The notes under the pieces are model-generated. The model was given only the letters and a program-made list of their open reading frames with translations, was not told the DNA's origin and did no database searches. Of a stretch of DNA of 64,000 bases, positions 54,248-63,176 are shown in pieces. Position 1 is the first letter of the stretch, and each line of letters opens with the position of its first letter. Origin of the DNA: Gammaproteobacteria bacterium (GTDB lineage: Bacteria; Pseudomonadota; Gammaproteobacteria; Xanthomonadales; Wenzhouxiangellaceae); NCBI GenBank assembly GCA_021772985.1, contig JAJFKX010000005.1, positions 62,001 through 126,000 on the forward strand, in the 5' to 3' direction. Both the position numbers and the translations under genes were made by a program.

Positions 54248-55081
54248 TCAACACAGATGTTGATCTTTTACCGCAGGCTTTCGTAAAGGTTTATTTTTCG
54301 GAGCGAACATCGCGGGCAGCAGCCCTGAATCCATGGCTTGCTGTATTTTTGGCAACAGACTTGTATTCATCACCGCATACAACTCTTCAAAGTGCTCGAT
54401 AACAAAATAAATGGGCTGATAAATGTCGATCCTGTAAGGTGTGCGCAAGGCTATATCCACATCAAACGGTTTGCGCACCGGCTTGCTGTCTTCCAGCGCG
54501 TAAACCGTCTCCCCTTTGGAGGATAAAATACCTGCACCATAAATGCGTAAGCCATTGTCTGTATTGATCAAACCAAACTCAACGGTGAACCAGAACAAAC
54601 GCGCCAGATAAACCTGTTGTTGGCGGCTGGCGCCTATGCCAAGTTCCCCATAGGCTTGTACAAAATCAGCATATACCTGGTTGGTCAGCAGTGGACAATG
54701 ACCAAAAATTTCATGGAAAATATCCGGTTCCTGGAGATAATCAATATCTTCACGTCGACGGATAAAGGTTGCTGCCGGAAATTGCCTGTTGGCCAGTAAT
54801 CCAAAGAATTCATCAAAAGGAATGACTGCTGCAACCGGGGCCAGTTCCCAGCCTGTTGCCGCCCTTAATACAGCACTGACATCGGGAATCTGTGCGACCC
54901 GGTCGGCCGGCAAATCAAGCATTTCCAGTCCGTGCAGATATTCATCACAGGCACGCCCACCGATTATCCGCATCTGACGCCGGTAAAGTGTGTTCCAGGT
55001 TTCATCTTCAACTCTGGTGTAATCAACATAACCCTGATTACCCACTTGCCTGGCTGTATAGCTGGAACCATGTTTGCTCAT
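54248..55081 (-). CDS. phhA: phenylalanine 4-monooxygenase
   Basis: A 277-residue iron- and tetrahydropterin-dependent enzyme that makes tyrosine from phenylalanine with O2. The iron ligands are in PDIFHEIFGHCPLL (two His) and in WFTVEFGLI (Glu), as in bacterial PhhA. ATG 55081 follows GGAGAG with six bases; the open frame extends upstream but without a better start. It follows hpd by 36 bases and continues the tyrosine pathway order. Confidence 0.95.
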   Translation of the reverse strand: MSKHGSSYTARQVGNQGYVDYTRVEDETWNTLYRRQMRIIGGRACDEYLHGLEMLDLPADRVAQIPDVSAVLRAATGWELAPVAAVIPFDEFFGLLANRQFPAATFIRRREDIDYLQEPDIFHEIFGHCPLLTNQVYADFVQAYGELGIGASRQQQVYLARLFWFTVEFGLINTDNGLRIYGAGILSSKGETVYALEDSKPVRKPFDVDIALRTPYRIDIYQPIYFVIEHFEELYAVMNTSLLPKIQQAMDSGLLPAMFAPKNKPLRKPAVKDQHLC

Positions 55082-55117
55082 GCCACTCTCCTGCATTCCT
55101 GATTGACCCAACTGCAC

Positions 55118-56173
55118 TTATAAAACCCCACGCTTGATCTGATCGCGCTCGATGGATTCGAACAACGCCTGGAAATTACCTTCCCCAAACCCCTGATTGT
55201 TAGCCCGCTGGATGATCTCAATAAATATTGGACCGAACAGGTTTTTGGTGAAAATCTGCAACAGATAAGAGTCTTCATCACCATCCACCAACACCTGATG
55301 GTCGATTATTCGTTGCCGATCTTCCTTGACATTAGGTACACGCTGAAAAATGCTGTGGTAATAATCCTCATGAATATCCAGGGTCTCAATCACACCATCC
55401 CCCATCGCATCCAGGGAAGCCAGAATATCGTTGGTTAAAAATGCCAGATGCTGGACACCAGGACCATTATATTCCTGTAAATACTCATCAATCTGGTTCC
55501 GATCGTCACCTTTGCCCTCATTAATCGGAATACAGAAACTGCCGTCTGGTGAACGTAATGCATATGAAATCAGGGCTGTTTCGCGGCCACGGATATCGAA
55601 ATACCTTACTTCGGTAAAGCCAAACACATTTTTATAAAAGTCGGCCCACTGCTGCATCGTCCCTTTGGCGACATTGTTGGTTAAGTGGTCGATAGCAATA
55701 AAACCCTTATCCGGAACAATTACCGGATCGCCCACAAATGCAAAGTCCGAATCGTAAATCGTACCCTTGTCGCCAAAACAATCGATAAAGTAGATCAAGC
55801 TGTCGCCGATGCCGTAAATGGCTGGGTAAGGCAGGTCTGCATCTTCAGGCGCAACGGCACTGGCACCACGCTCAACAGCCTCTGATAGCGCTGACAATGC
55901 ATCGTCAACCCGCCAGCCCATCGAACAAATTGCCGGCCCATGGCGTTCTGCGAATGAACGTGCAAAACCCTTCCGTTCGTTATTCAGCAGCACATGAATA
56001 TCGTTCTGGCAGTAATAATCAATATCTTTCCGCTTAAATTTCTTTAACCTGGAAAAACCAAAGGCGGTTAATATCCGGTCAATAAAATCACTGTCGGGAC
56101 TCGCGAACTCGGTAAATTCAATACCTCGCAAACCTAAAGGGTTTAAGCTATTAACCACCATCTGGTTCACCAT
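55118..56173 (-). CDS. hpd: 4-hydroxyphenylpyruvate dioxygenase
   Basis: A 351-residue Fe(II) dioxygenase that turns 4-hydroxyphenylpyruvate into homogentisate. Two VOC modules are seen; the metal His residues are in AIDHLTNNV and GVQHLAFLTNDI, and the Glu in GPIFIEIIQRANNQGFGEGNF, the family signature. The first gene of the hpd-phhA-VOC set. A perfect FNR-type box lies 55 bases before its start codon. No homogentisate dioxygenase gene is in the window. Confidence 0.96.
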   Translation of the reverse strand: MVNQMVVNSLNPLGLRGIEFTEFASPDSDFIDRILTAFGFSRLKKFKRKDIDYYCQNDIHVLLNNERKGFARSFAERHGPAICSMGWRVDDALSALSEAVERGASAVAPEDADLPYPAIYGIGDSLIYFIDCFGDKGTIYDSDFAFVGDPVIVPDKGFIAIDHLTNNVAKGTMQQWADFYKNVFGFTEVRYFDIRGRETALISYALRSPDGSFCIPINEGKGDDRNQIDEYLQEYNGPGVQHLAFLTNDILASLDAMGDGVIETLDIHEDYYHSIFQRVPNVKEDRQRIIDHQVLVDGDEDSYLLQIFTKNLFGPIFIEIIQRANNQGFGEGNFQALFESIERDQIKRGVL

Positions 56174-56227
56174 TCGTACAACTTTTCAGCATGCTGAACA
56201 GCTTATATTGGTTTCATATGTAACAAT

Positions 56228-56241
56228 TTGATCATGATCAA
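56228..56241. promoter_or_regulatory. FNR/ANR-type box upstream of hpd
   Basis: TTGATCATGATCAA fits TTGATnnnnATCAA exactly and is the centre of a 22-base perfect palindrome at 56224-56245. The best hpd -10 (TATAAG, 56207-56202 on the minus strand) would place the box near -39.5, so activation or, more likely for an O2-using enzyme, repression are both possible. Confidence 0.7.
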
Positions 56242-56376
56242 ATTGACCTCCACGCGCGATACCCAGGACCCATCTCGCCAAGGTGTTTAACAGCCTAAAA
56301 AACACCTGCGTATAACGGATTCATTTGTTAAGCGATATCAGAATCTTTATTTAAACTCTTTGATACCTGTTGAATT

Positions 56377-56418
56377 TTGATTTAAATCAATAAAGCCGTT
56401 CAGACATCATCTGATAAT
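56377..56418 (+). promoter_or_regulatory. FNR-type class II promoter of ppk2
   Basis: TTGATTTAAATCAA at 56377-56390 fits the FNR consensus exactly. A GATAAT -10 lies at 56413-56418, giving a start near 56425 and a box centred at -41.5, the standard class II activator position. The leader to the ppk2 ATG would be about 90 bases. Confidence 0.75.
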
Positions 56419-56514
56419 AGCGATTAGAAAAGCATTGTTTAACCTGAATAAAATCACCTGAAACTGCTGTAATGCCGTTATCAGGCAAACCAAAATCGGC
56501 TGAGGACTGTACCC

Positions 56515-57483
56515 ATGAACACTACCAATGAACCTCAACTTACGCCGATACCGGAACAACCCACAAATTCTCACAAAATCGGCAGTGAACAACGTCACAA
56601 TTTGAACGCGATGCGGCATGACCCTGCTGCCATACAACGGGCCTTTGAAACCGGTGAGTATCCATATCAAACCAAAATCAAACGTAAATCCTACGAGAAA
56701 CAAAAAGCAGAGCTGCAAGTTGAACTGCTGAAAATGCAGCAATGGGTAAAACAAACCGGGCAAAAAATCGTTGTGCTGTTTGAAGGACGTGATGCCGCCG
56801 GCAAAGGCGGCACCATTAAACGGTTCATGGAACACCTGAATCCACGTGGTGCACGGGTGGTGGCATTGGAAAAGCCGACCGAGGCCGAGCGCACCCAATG
56901 GTACTTTCAGCGTTACGTCAAACATTTGCCCTCGGCCGGCGAAATCGTGATGTTTGACCGTTCCTGGTACAACCGCGCCGGGGTTGAGCGTGTCATGGGG
57001 TTTTGTTCGCCCAATAATTATCTGGAATTTATGCGCCAGTGCCCGGGCATGGAGCGGATGATCACCCGTTCCGGGATATGGTTGTTCAAATACTGGTTTT
57101 CAGTGACAAAAGATGAGCAGCGAAAGCGTTTTTTTTCCCGCAGCCAGGATCCATTAAAGCAATGGAAGCTATCACCAGTTGATAAAGCGTCATTAAACAA
57201 GTGGGACGACTACACCGAAGCCAAAGAAGCGATGTTTTTCTATACGGACACCAGCGATTCACCCTGGACCGTGATCAAATCTGATGACAAAAAACGCGCC
57301 CGGCTGAACTGTATGCGACATTTCCTGGTAACGCTGCCTTATACAGACAAAAACAAGCAAATTGTCCGCCAGCCGGACCCATTGATTGTTGGCGCCAGTG
57401 CACACGTTATCGGTAACAGCAACCATATCCTTGGTAAAAGCCTGCACCCAGGGCAAAGAAAATCCAACTCCGATGTAACTTGA
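56515..57483 (+). CDS. ppk2: polyphosphate kinase 2
   Basis: A 322-residue enzyme that transfers phosphate between polyphosphate and nucleotides. Walker A is FEGRDAAGKGGTIKRF near residue 88, Walker B is VMFDRSWYNRAGVE near residue 147, and the lid region SRSQDPLKQWKLSP near 207 is typical of class I PPK2. A polar N-terminal 40 residues precede the fold. An FNR-type promoter is predicted upstream. Confidence 0.95.
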   Translation: MNTTNEPQLTPIPEQPTNSHKIGSEQRHNLNAMRHDPAAIQRAFETGEYPYQTKIKRKSYEKQKAELQVELLKMQQWVKQTGQKIVVLFEGRDAAGKGGTIKRFMEHLNPRGARVVALEKPTEAERTQWYFQRYVKHLPSAGEIVMFDRSWYNRAGVERVMGFCSPNNYLEFMRQCPGMERMITRSGIWLFKYWFSVTKDEQRKRFFSRSQDPLKQWKLSPVDKASLNKWDDYTEAKEAMFFYTDTSDSPWTVIKSDDKKRARLNCMRHFLVTLPYTDKNKQIVRQPDPLIVGASAHVIGNSNHILGKSLHPGQRKSNSDVT

Positions 57484-57594
57484 ATGAAATATCCCGGCTT
57501 ATACCAATACCCACAGATATAAACACATTCGCTGTGCTTCACAGTTTAAATAAACATGGGATAATACCGGGCAGACGGAATACAAAGTTATCTT

Positions 57595-59283
57595 ATGACA
57601 AACAACCGCCACGACCCGAATCGAACTATCCAGGCTCCCACCGGTTCCGAGTTGCATTGCGCAAATTGGCAAATCGAAGCCGCCTACCGAATGATCCAAA
57701 ACAACCTGCATCCGGATGTTGCCGAAGACCCAACCCGTCTTGTGGTCTATGGCGGGATTGGACGAGCAGCCCGAAATTGGGAATGCTATGACCAAATCCT
57801 GGCCACTCTGCAGCGATTGCAACCTGATGAAACCCTGTTGGTGCAATCAGGCAAACCGGTGGGTGTATTCAATACACATGCCGATGCACCACGGGTACTG
57901 ATTGCCAACTCCAACCTGGTGCCGGCCTGGGCCGACTGGGAACACTTCAATGAATTGGATCGAAAAGGTCTGATGATGTATGGCCAGATGACCGCCGGCA
58001 GTTGGATATACATTGCCAGCCAGGGCATTGTACAAGGCACTTTTGAAACCTTTGCAGAAGCCGGGCGACAACACTTTGCCGGCGATTGGAGCGGCCGCTG
58101 GATTCTGACCGCAGGTCTTGGCGGCATGGGTGGCGCGCAGCCACTGGCTGCCAGTTTTGCCGGCGCCTGTTCACTGAATGTGGAATGCCAACAATCGCGC
58201 ATCAATTTTCGCCTGCGTACCCGCTACCTTGATGAACAGGCGGATGACCTGGACGATGCGCTAACCCGAATCAAACACTATTGCACTACCGGTGAAGCCC
58301 GCTCGATTGGTTTGTTGGGCAATGCTGCAGATGTTTTCCCGGAGTTGGTTCGGCGTGCCCAGGCTGGTGAAATCAAACCTGATCTTGTAACCGATCAAAC
58401 CTCAGCACACGATCTGGTCAATGGCTACCTGCCACAAAAATGGAATGTCACACAATGGAAAGCTGCCCAGGATGACCCCGATCAATTCAAAGTGCTGACG
58501 GATGCAGCCGCTGAATCCTGCGCAGTGCATGTCCAGGCAATGCTGGATTTTCATGCCATGGACATTCCCACGGTGGATTATGGCAACAATATTCGTCAGG
58601 TGGCGTTCGATAAAGGCATCAAAAACGCTTTTGCATTCCCCGGCTTTGTACCGGCATACATCCGCCCCTTGTTTTGTGAAGGCAAAGGTCCGTTCCGCTG
58701 GGTGGCATTATCCGGTGATCCGGAGGACATCCACAAAACCGATGCCAGGTTAAAGCAACTGTTCCCGCAAAATCACAGCCTGCACCGCTGGCTGGAAATG
58801 GCTTCCGAAAGGATTGCTTTTCAAGGCCTGCCAGCCCGGATTTGCTGGCTGGGTTTGGGTGAACGGCATCTGGCTGGATTGGCGTTTAACGAGATGGTGG
58901 CATCCGGTGAACTTAAAGCACCCATTGTAATTGGCCGCGATCATCTGGATACCGGCTCAGTGGCTTCACCCAACCGTGAAACCGAGGCCATGCGTGATGG
59001 TTCAGATGCGGTATCAGATTGGCCTTTGCTGAATGCACTGTTGAATACCGCCGGTGGCGCCACCTGGGTGTCGCTGCATCATGGCGGTGGCGTGGGTATG
59101 GGTTATTCACAACACGCCGGCGTGGTGATTGTTGCAGATGGAACCGAAGCAGCCGCCAAACGGCTGAAACGGGTACTGTTCAACGACCCTGCCAGCGGCG
59201 TGATGCGACATGCCGATGCCGGTTATGAATTGGCCAGAAGCACCGCGCAAGAAAATAAACTCGACCTGCCGATGATTGATTGA
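57595..59283 (+). CDS. hutU: urocanate hydratase
   Basis: A 562-residue NAD-dependent enzyme of histidine breakdown (urocanate to imidazolonepropionate). NAD-site features include [13 protein letters not shown] near residue 50 and [15 protein letters not shown] near residue 172; the C-terminal [19 protein letters not shown] is diagnostic. First gene of hutU-hutG-hutI; the gaps are 9 and 14 bases. No hutH is present beside it. Confidence 0.97.
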   Translation: MTNNRHDPNRTIQAPTGSELHCANWQIEAAYRMIQNNLHPDVAEDPTRLVVYGGIGRAARNWECYDQILATLQRLQPDETLLVQSGKPVGVFNTHADAPRVLIANSNLVPAWADWEHFNELDRKGLMMYGQMTAGSWIYIASQGIVQGTFETFAEAGRQHFAGDWSGRWILTAGLGGMGGAQPLAASFAGACSLNVECQQSRINFRLRTRYLDEQADDLDDALTRIKHYCTTGEARSIGLLGNAADVFPELVRRAQAGEIKPDLVTDQTSAHDLVNGYLPQKWNVTQWKAAQDDPDQFKVLTDAAAESCAVHVQAMLDFHAMDIPTVDYGNNIRQVAFDKGIKNAFAFPGFVPAYIRPLFCEGKGPFRWVALSGDPEDIHKTDARLKQLFPQNHSLHRWLEMASERIAFQGLPARICWLGLGERHLAGLAFNEMVASGELKAPIVIGRDHLDTGSVASPNRETEAMRDGSDAVSDWPLLNALLNTAGGATWVSLHHGGGVGMGYSQHAGVVIVADGTEAAAKRLKRVLFNDPASGVMRHADAGYELARSTAQENKLDLPMID

Positions 59284-59292
59284 GAACTATCG

Positions 59293-60282
59293 ATGTTAAT
59301 GAAAAATCAAACCTCGCAATCAAAAATACCCTCGCCCTGGCAGGGCCGCATCGATGCAGACGGCAGCCAACGCTGGCATCAGGTGGTTGATTGTTTGGAT
59401 ACCGAACTGCAGTCCATTACCGATTTGGGCAGCGAAGATCTGGCCGGCAAGATCGCGCTACTGGGTTATGCATGTGATCAAGGCGTAGCACGCAATCAGG
59501 GCCGAACCGGCGCCGCTGAAGGCCCCCGAGCCATCCGCTCCGCATTGGCCAATCTGCCCAGGCCTAAAGGCGCGATTCTTGATCTGGGTGATATTGATAC
59601 GCGGACAACCAAACTGAGCATGGAACAGGCCCAGGCACAACTGGCCGCTGGCGTGGCCCATTGTCTGGGTCAGCGGGCTTTCCCGCTGGTACTGGGTGGC
59701 GGTCACGATATCGCATTCGGCTCTTTCACTGGTCTGGCCCGGCACCTGCAAAACAATGGTGAGGCGATGCCATCTATCGGCATTATCAATTTCGATGCGC
59801 ATTTTGATCTGCGTCTTGAACCACAACCCAGTTCCGGCACGCCGTTCGCACAAATCGCTGAGCTGTGTGCTGACAATATCTGGCCATTTAACTATCTGTG
59901 CCTGGGTATCAGTGAGTTTGCCAATACCCCGGCTTTGTTTGATACCGCCAAAGCTAACCGGGTTCGCTGGCTGAGTGATGAGCAATTAGCGCTGTCGCGA
60001 CTGGATTTAGCCTTGCATGCGGTCAGCGAATTTGTCCGCGATAAAGATTATCTATACTTGTCATTCTGCCTGGATGTACTACCCGCTCAGGTAGCACCCG
60101 GTGTCAGTGCGCCGGCGGCACGTGGCGTTGAGTTGGCTATGATCGAGCCTTTACTGGATGCAGTTTTGCAATCGGATAAAGTGGTGTTGGCCGATATCGC
60201 AGAAATGAACCCACGCTATGATATTGATGGTCGCACCGCACGCACAGCTGCGCGGTTGCTGGCCCGTATCGTTCGCCACTAA
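59293..60282 (+). CDS. hutG: formimidoylglutamase (arginase family)
   Basis: A 329-residue hydrolase that turns N-formimidoylglutamate into glutamate and formamide. Mn ligands are seen in LGGGHDIAFGSF and INFDAHFDLR. The third metal region reads LSFCLDVLPAQVAPGVSAPA, where the usual pattern is S-[LIVMF]-D-x-D; the first Asp is Cys here. The rest is intact and the ending is normal. It lies between hutU and hutI. Confidence 0.93.
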   Translation: MLMKNQTSQSKIPSPWQGRIDADGSQRWHQVVDCLDTELQSITDLGSEDLAGKIALLGYACDQGVARNQGRTGAAEGPRAIRSALANLPRPKGAILDLGDIDTRTTKLSMEQAQAQLAAGVAHCLGQRAFPLVLGGGHDIAFGSFTGLARHLQNNGEAMPSIGIINFDAHFDLRLEPQPSSGTPFAQIAELCADNIWPFNYLCLGISEFANTPALFDTAKANRVRWLSDEQLALSRLDLALHAVSEFVRDKDYLYLSFCLDVLPAQVAPGVSAPAARGVELAMIEPLLDAVLQSDKVVLADIAEMNPRYDIDGRTARTAARLLARIVRH

Positions 60283-60296
60283 ACCAGGCTCTGATT

Positions 60297-61514
60297 TTGC
60301 CACATACCGCTCAGCAATCGTTATTACTCAGACATGCCAACCTGGCCACCATGGCAGAACACCATGGCTATGGAATAATCCGTGATGCGGCTTTATTGGT
60401 TGATCACCAGCAACATATCAGCTGGTTGGGGCCTGATCGGCAATTACCTGCCGGTGTAGAGGCCGCCCGTGAAATTGATTGCCAACAACGCTGGGTAACA
60501 CCCGGCCTGATCGATTGCCACACTCACCTGGTATATGCCGGCAACCGCAGCCATGAATTTGAACAACGCCTGCGAGGTGTAACTTATGCCGAAATAGCTC
60601 AGCAAGGCGGAGGTATTCAAAGCACTGTCCAGGCCACCCGGTCTGCCAGTTTTGAAGAGCTGCTGAAAGCTGCTGTTAATCGAGCCGCCATGCTGGCAAA
60701 GGAAGGCGTCACACGGATCGAAATCAAATCCGGCTACGGTCTGGATTTGGCTACAGAGCGGCGTATGCTGCGAGTGGCCAGGGCAATACCTGAACAGGTC
60801 CCGGTAAAGGTCCATACCAGCTTTCTGGGCGCCCATGCTCTGCCACCGGAATTTGCTGATGATGCCGACGGTTACATCGACTATATCTGCACTGATATGC
60901 TGCCCACACTGGCCGCGGAAGGCCTGCTCGATGCAGTTGATGGTTTTTGTGAATCCATCGGCTTTTCAGCTGCTCAAATTGAAAGGATATTTCAGCTTGC
61001 GCAAAGCTTAAAGCTGCCGATCAAACTGCATGCCGAGCAACTGTCCAATCAACACGGTGCCAGCCTGGTGGCCCGCTACCAGGGCTTATCTGCCGATCAT
61101 CTAGAATATTTGGATGAAGCCGGGGTCGTTGCCATGGCTGCCGCCGGCACCGTCGCCACCCTGCTGCCTGGCGCTTTTTATTATCTGAACGAAACCCAAT
61201 TGCCACCGATAGCAGGTTTGCGCAACCACCATGTCCCGATCGCCATCGCTACAGATCACAACCCCGGCACCTCACCCATGTTATCGTTACTCACTTGTAT
61301 GAATATGGCTTGTGTCATGTTCAGGTTACGCCCGGATGAAGCGCTTGCCGGTGTTACCCGCAACGCAGCAAAGGCTTTAGGCATCGAGCAAATATGCGGA
61401 ACACTGCAAACGGGTAAACAGGCTGAATTAGCCATTTGGGATATTAACCAACCCGTAGATTTGGTCTACAGCATTGGACAAAACCCCTGTCATTCGACTA
61501 TACAAATGACATAA
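60297..61514 (+). CDS. hutI: imidazolonepropionase
   Basis: A 405-residue zinc or iron amidohydrolase that opens imidazolone-propionate. Metal and substrate residues are in LIDCHTHLVYAGNRSHEFE, in KLHAEQLSNQHG and in ATDHNPGTSP. The start that keeps the family N-terminus is TTG at 60297; no ATG lies before TMAEHHGYG. It ends the hut set. The LysR gene follows after 31 bases. Confidence 0.96.
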   Translation: MPHTAQQSLLLRHANLATMAEHHGYGIIRDAALLVDHQQHISWLGPDRQLPAGVEAAREIDCQQRWVTPGLIDCHTHLVYAGNRSHEFEQRLRGVTYAEIAQQGGGIQSTVQATRSASFEELLKAAVNRAAMLAKEGVTRIEIKSGYGLDLATERRMLRVARAIPEQVPVKVHTSFLGAHALPPEFADDADGYIDYICTDMLPTLAAEGLLDAVDGFCESIGFSAAQIERIFQLAQSLKLPIKLHAEQLSNQHGASLVARYQGLSADHLEYLDEAGVVAMAAAGTVATLLPGAFYYLNETQLPPIAGLRNHHVPIAIATDHNPGTSPMLSLLTCMNMACVMFRLRPDEALAGVTRNAAKALGIEQICGTLQTGKQAELAIWDINQPVDLVYSIGQNPCHSTIQMT

Positions 61515-61545
61515 CGGAAAGGATTTCAGGGATGCAGCAGGGGCA

Positions 61546-62532
61546 ATGGATAAAAAATCAGAAAATGGCCAGATAGATAATCATTTAATCCGGGGCTTTT
61601 CTTCGCGTCAATTACAGGCATTTTATGCATTGGCGCAAACACTACACTTTTCACAAGCTGCAGAACATATCTCGATTACCCAGTCAGCACTATCACAGCG
61701 GATTCAAAACCTTGAAGGGGTGGTCGGCCAGCGGTTATTTAACCGTGGGCATAATCACATAACACTGACCCATGCCGGCCAACGTTTGCTGCGCTATTGT
61801 CAATTGCGTGAAACCTTTGAACACGAATTCTTATACGACTTTAATGTCAGTCAGGCTGGAGAGTTATCCGGCGCATTGAGGATCGGTGGGTTTTCATCGA
61901 TTGTACGTTCGGTAATCATGCCGATTATTAACCGCCACCTGGTTAAGCAAAACCCTGATATCTCCTGTGAGTTTATCGTCGATGAAATGCACAGTCTGAC
62001 CAAACAACTAATGATGGGCAAAGTGGAGTTTGTGATCACCCAGTTTCCAGTTGTGCTGAATGGTGTTACCTCGGTTGAATTAGGCATGGAGCGAAACTTC
62101 ATGATCGAATCCAGCGATCCCACTGCCTGTCGCAATGTATACATTGACCACGAACCCAGTGACCATTTCACCGAGCACTTTATTTCGATTCAAAACCACC
62201 GACACCGTGATGGCTTCAGGCGGGCTTTTTACCAGGATATCTACGGGCTGCTGGATGCCGTTAACGATGGTATTGGACGTGCAGTCATACCGATGCACCT
62301 GTTAACAGAGCAACATCATTGCCAACCGGTTACCAGCTTCACTGCGGTAGATTTTCCAGTTATTTTGAATTACTACAAAAGCAATCAGCATTCACGCCTG
62401 CATCGACGTGCGGAAGCTTTATTAAAAACGCATGTGAGTGAATACCTGAACCGTGATGAGGCTAACCTGCAAAAAGGTGTCAGCACCATCAAAACAGTCA
62501 CTCACCCTTACGGTCACCCGACGCCTCCTTAA
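61546..62532 (+). CDS. LysR family transcriptional regulator
   Basis: A 328-residue regulator. The HTH is in FYALAQTLHFSQAAEHISITQSALSQRIQNLEG near residues 27-60, followed by the effector domain (LRIGGFSSIVRSVIMPIINRH onward). A tail of about 20 residues after the fold is Thr/His/Pro-rich. It directly follows hutI in the same direction, so the hut genes are a candidate target, though most hut operons use HutC; this is inference. Confidence 0.9.
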   Translation: MDKKSENGQIDNHLIRGFSSRQLQAFYALAQTLHFSQAAEHISITQSALSQRIQNLEGVVGQRLFNRGHNHITLTHAGQRLLRYCQLRETFEHEFLYDFNVSQAGELSGALRIGGFSSIVRSVIMPIINRHLVKQNPDISCEFIVDEMHSLTKQLMMGKVEFVITQFPVVLNGVTSVELGMERNFMIESSDPTACRNVYIDHEPSDHFTEHFISIQNHRHRDGFRRAFYQDIYGLLDAVNDGIGRAVIPMHLLTEQHHCQPVTSFTAVDFPVILNYYKSNQHSRLHRRAEALLKTHVSEYLNRDEANLQKGVSTIKTVTHPYGHPTPP

Positions 62533-62738
62533 AACGTTGATGGTTGAGAACCAATCGACAAGCAGCTACCGACTGTCGTCAGTTAATCAATTTTTTTAAT
62601 CACCCGATTAAAACATTTAATTTCCACTCGCCCGTCCGACTGGTTAGGCTGAAATTGCATTGTAAATAAACCCTCTGGTAACAAGGAAATGTTTATCCAA
62701 TGCACGATTGATAAAACGGACTTTTAGAGGTGGTAATT

Positions 62739-63119
62739 GTGTTAAAACTTAAACTGATAATCGCAACTTTTATATTATTGATTTTCCAGGCACCCGCATG
62801 GAGCGCAAACATTATTGACTGTGCTAATGGCGGCGGTACTGTCTGCTCAGATGCCGGGGTAGGAACAGCATCTCCAACCGATTGGAGCTTTCCAACCGTT
62901 CAGGATGAATGCAATTCAATGTGCAACAGCATGGCCGGTTCCATACAAGGCCAGTTATCCAACGTCTGGGTATGCACTGCAACCAGCGCAACTTTTACTG
63001 GCTATACATCTGATCCACATAGTGGTAATAGCATCACTCACTGCGATTGTGATATTACCTGCGTGAAAGGCGTGACACCAAGGCAGCATCATCATCTAAT
63101 CCTGCCGCGCGACTATTAA
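62739..63119 (+). CDS. small Cys-rich exported protein
   Basis: A 126-residue protein. GTG 62739 follows AGAGG with eight bases; it opens a signal peptide (LKLIIATFILLIFQAPAWSA). The mature part of about 100 residues has eight Cys, spaced as DCANGGGTVCSD, DECNSMCNSM, VWVCTATSA, and HCDCDITCVKG, which suggests disulfides. It ends in a His/Arg-rich stretch (RQHHHLILPRDY). No family recognised. Preceded by an approximately 200-base gap with a T-rich leader. Confidence 0.65.
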   Translation: MLKLKLIIATFILLIFQAPAWSANIIDCANGGGTVCSDAGVGTASPTDWSFPTVQDECNSMCNSMAGSIQGQLSNVWVCTATSATFTGYTSDPHSGNSITHCDCDITCVKGVTPRQHHHLILPRDY

Positions 63120-63135
63120 ATCCCCCGACATCTAT

Positions 63136-63155
63136 CCCGGGCTGCAGAGCCCGGG
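63136..63155. terminator. GC-rich hairpin between convergent genes
   Basis: CCCGGGCT-GCAG-AGCCCGGG, an eight-pair perfect stem with a four-base loop, 17 bases after the preceding stop and 21 before the stop of the convergent gene. No T-run follows on either strand, so it is a weak or bidirectional terminator at best. Confidence 0.4.
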
Positions 63156-63176
63156 AGCCTCGGCGGTCACAAGTAA

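Noticed and set aside
56224-56245. TyrR/PhhR box reading of the hpd palindrome
   Set aside because: The TyrR pattern TGTAAA-N6-TTTACA does not fit; the FNR consensus fits exactly.
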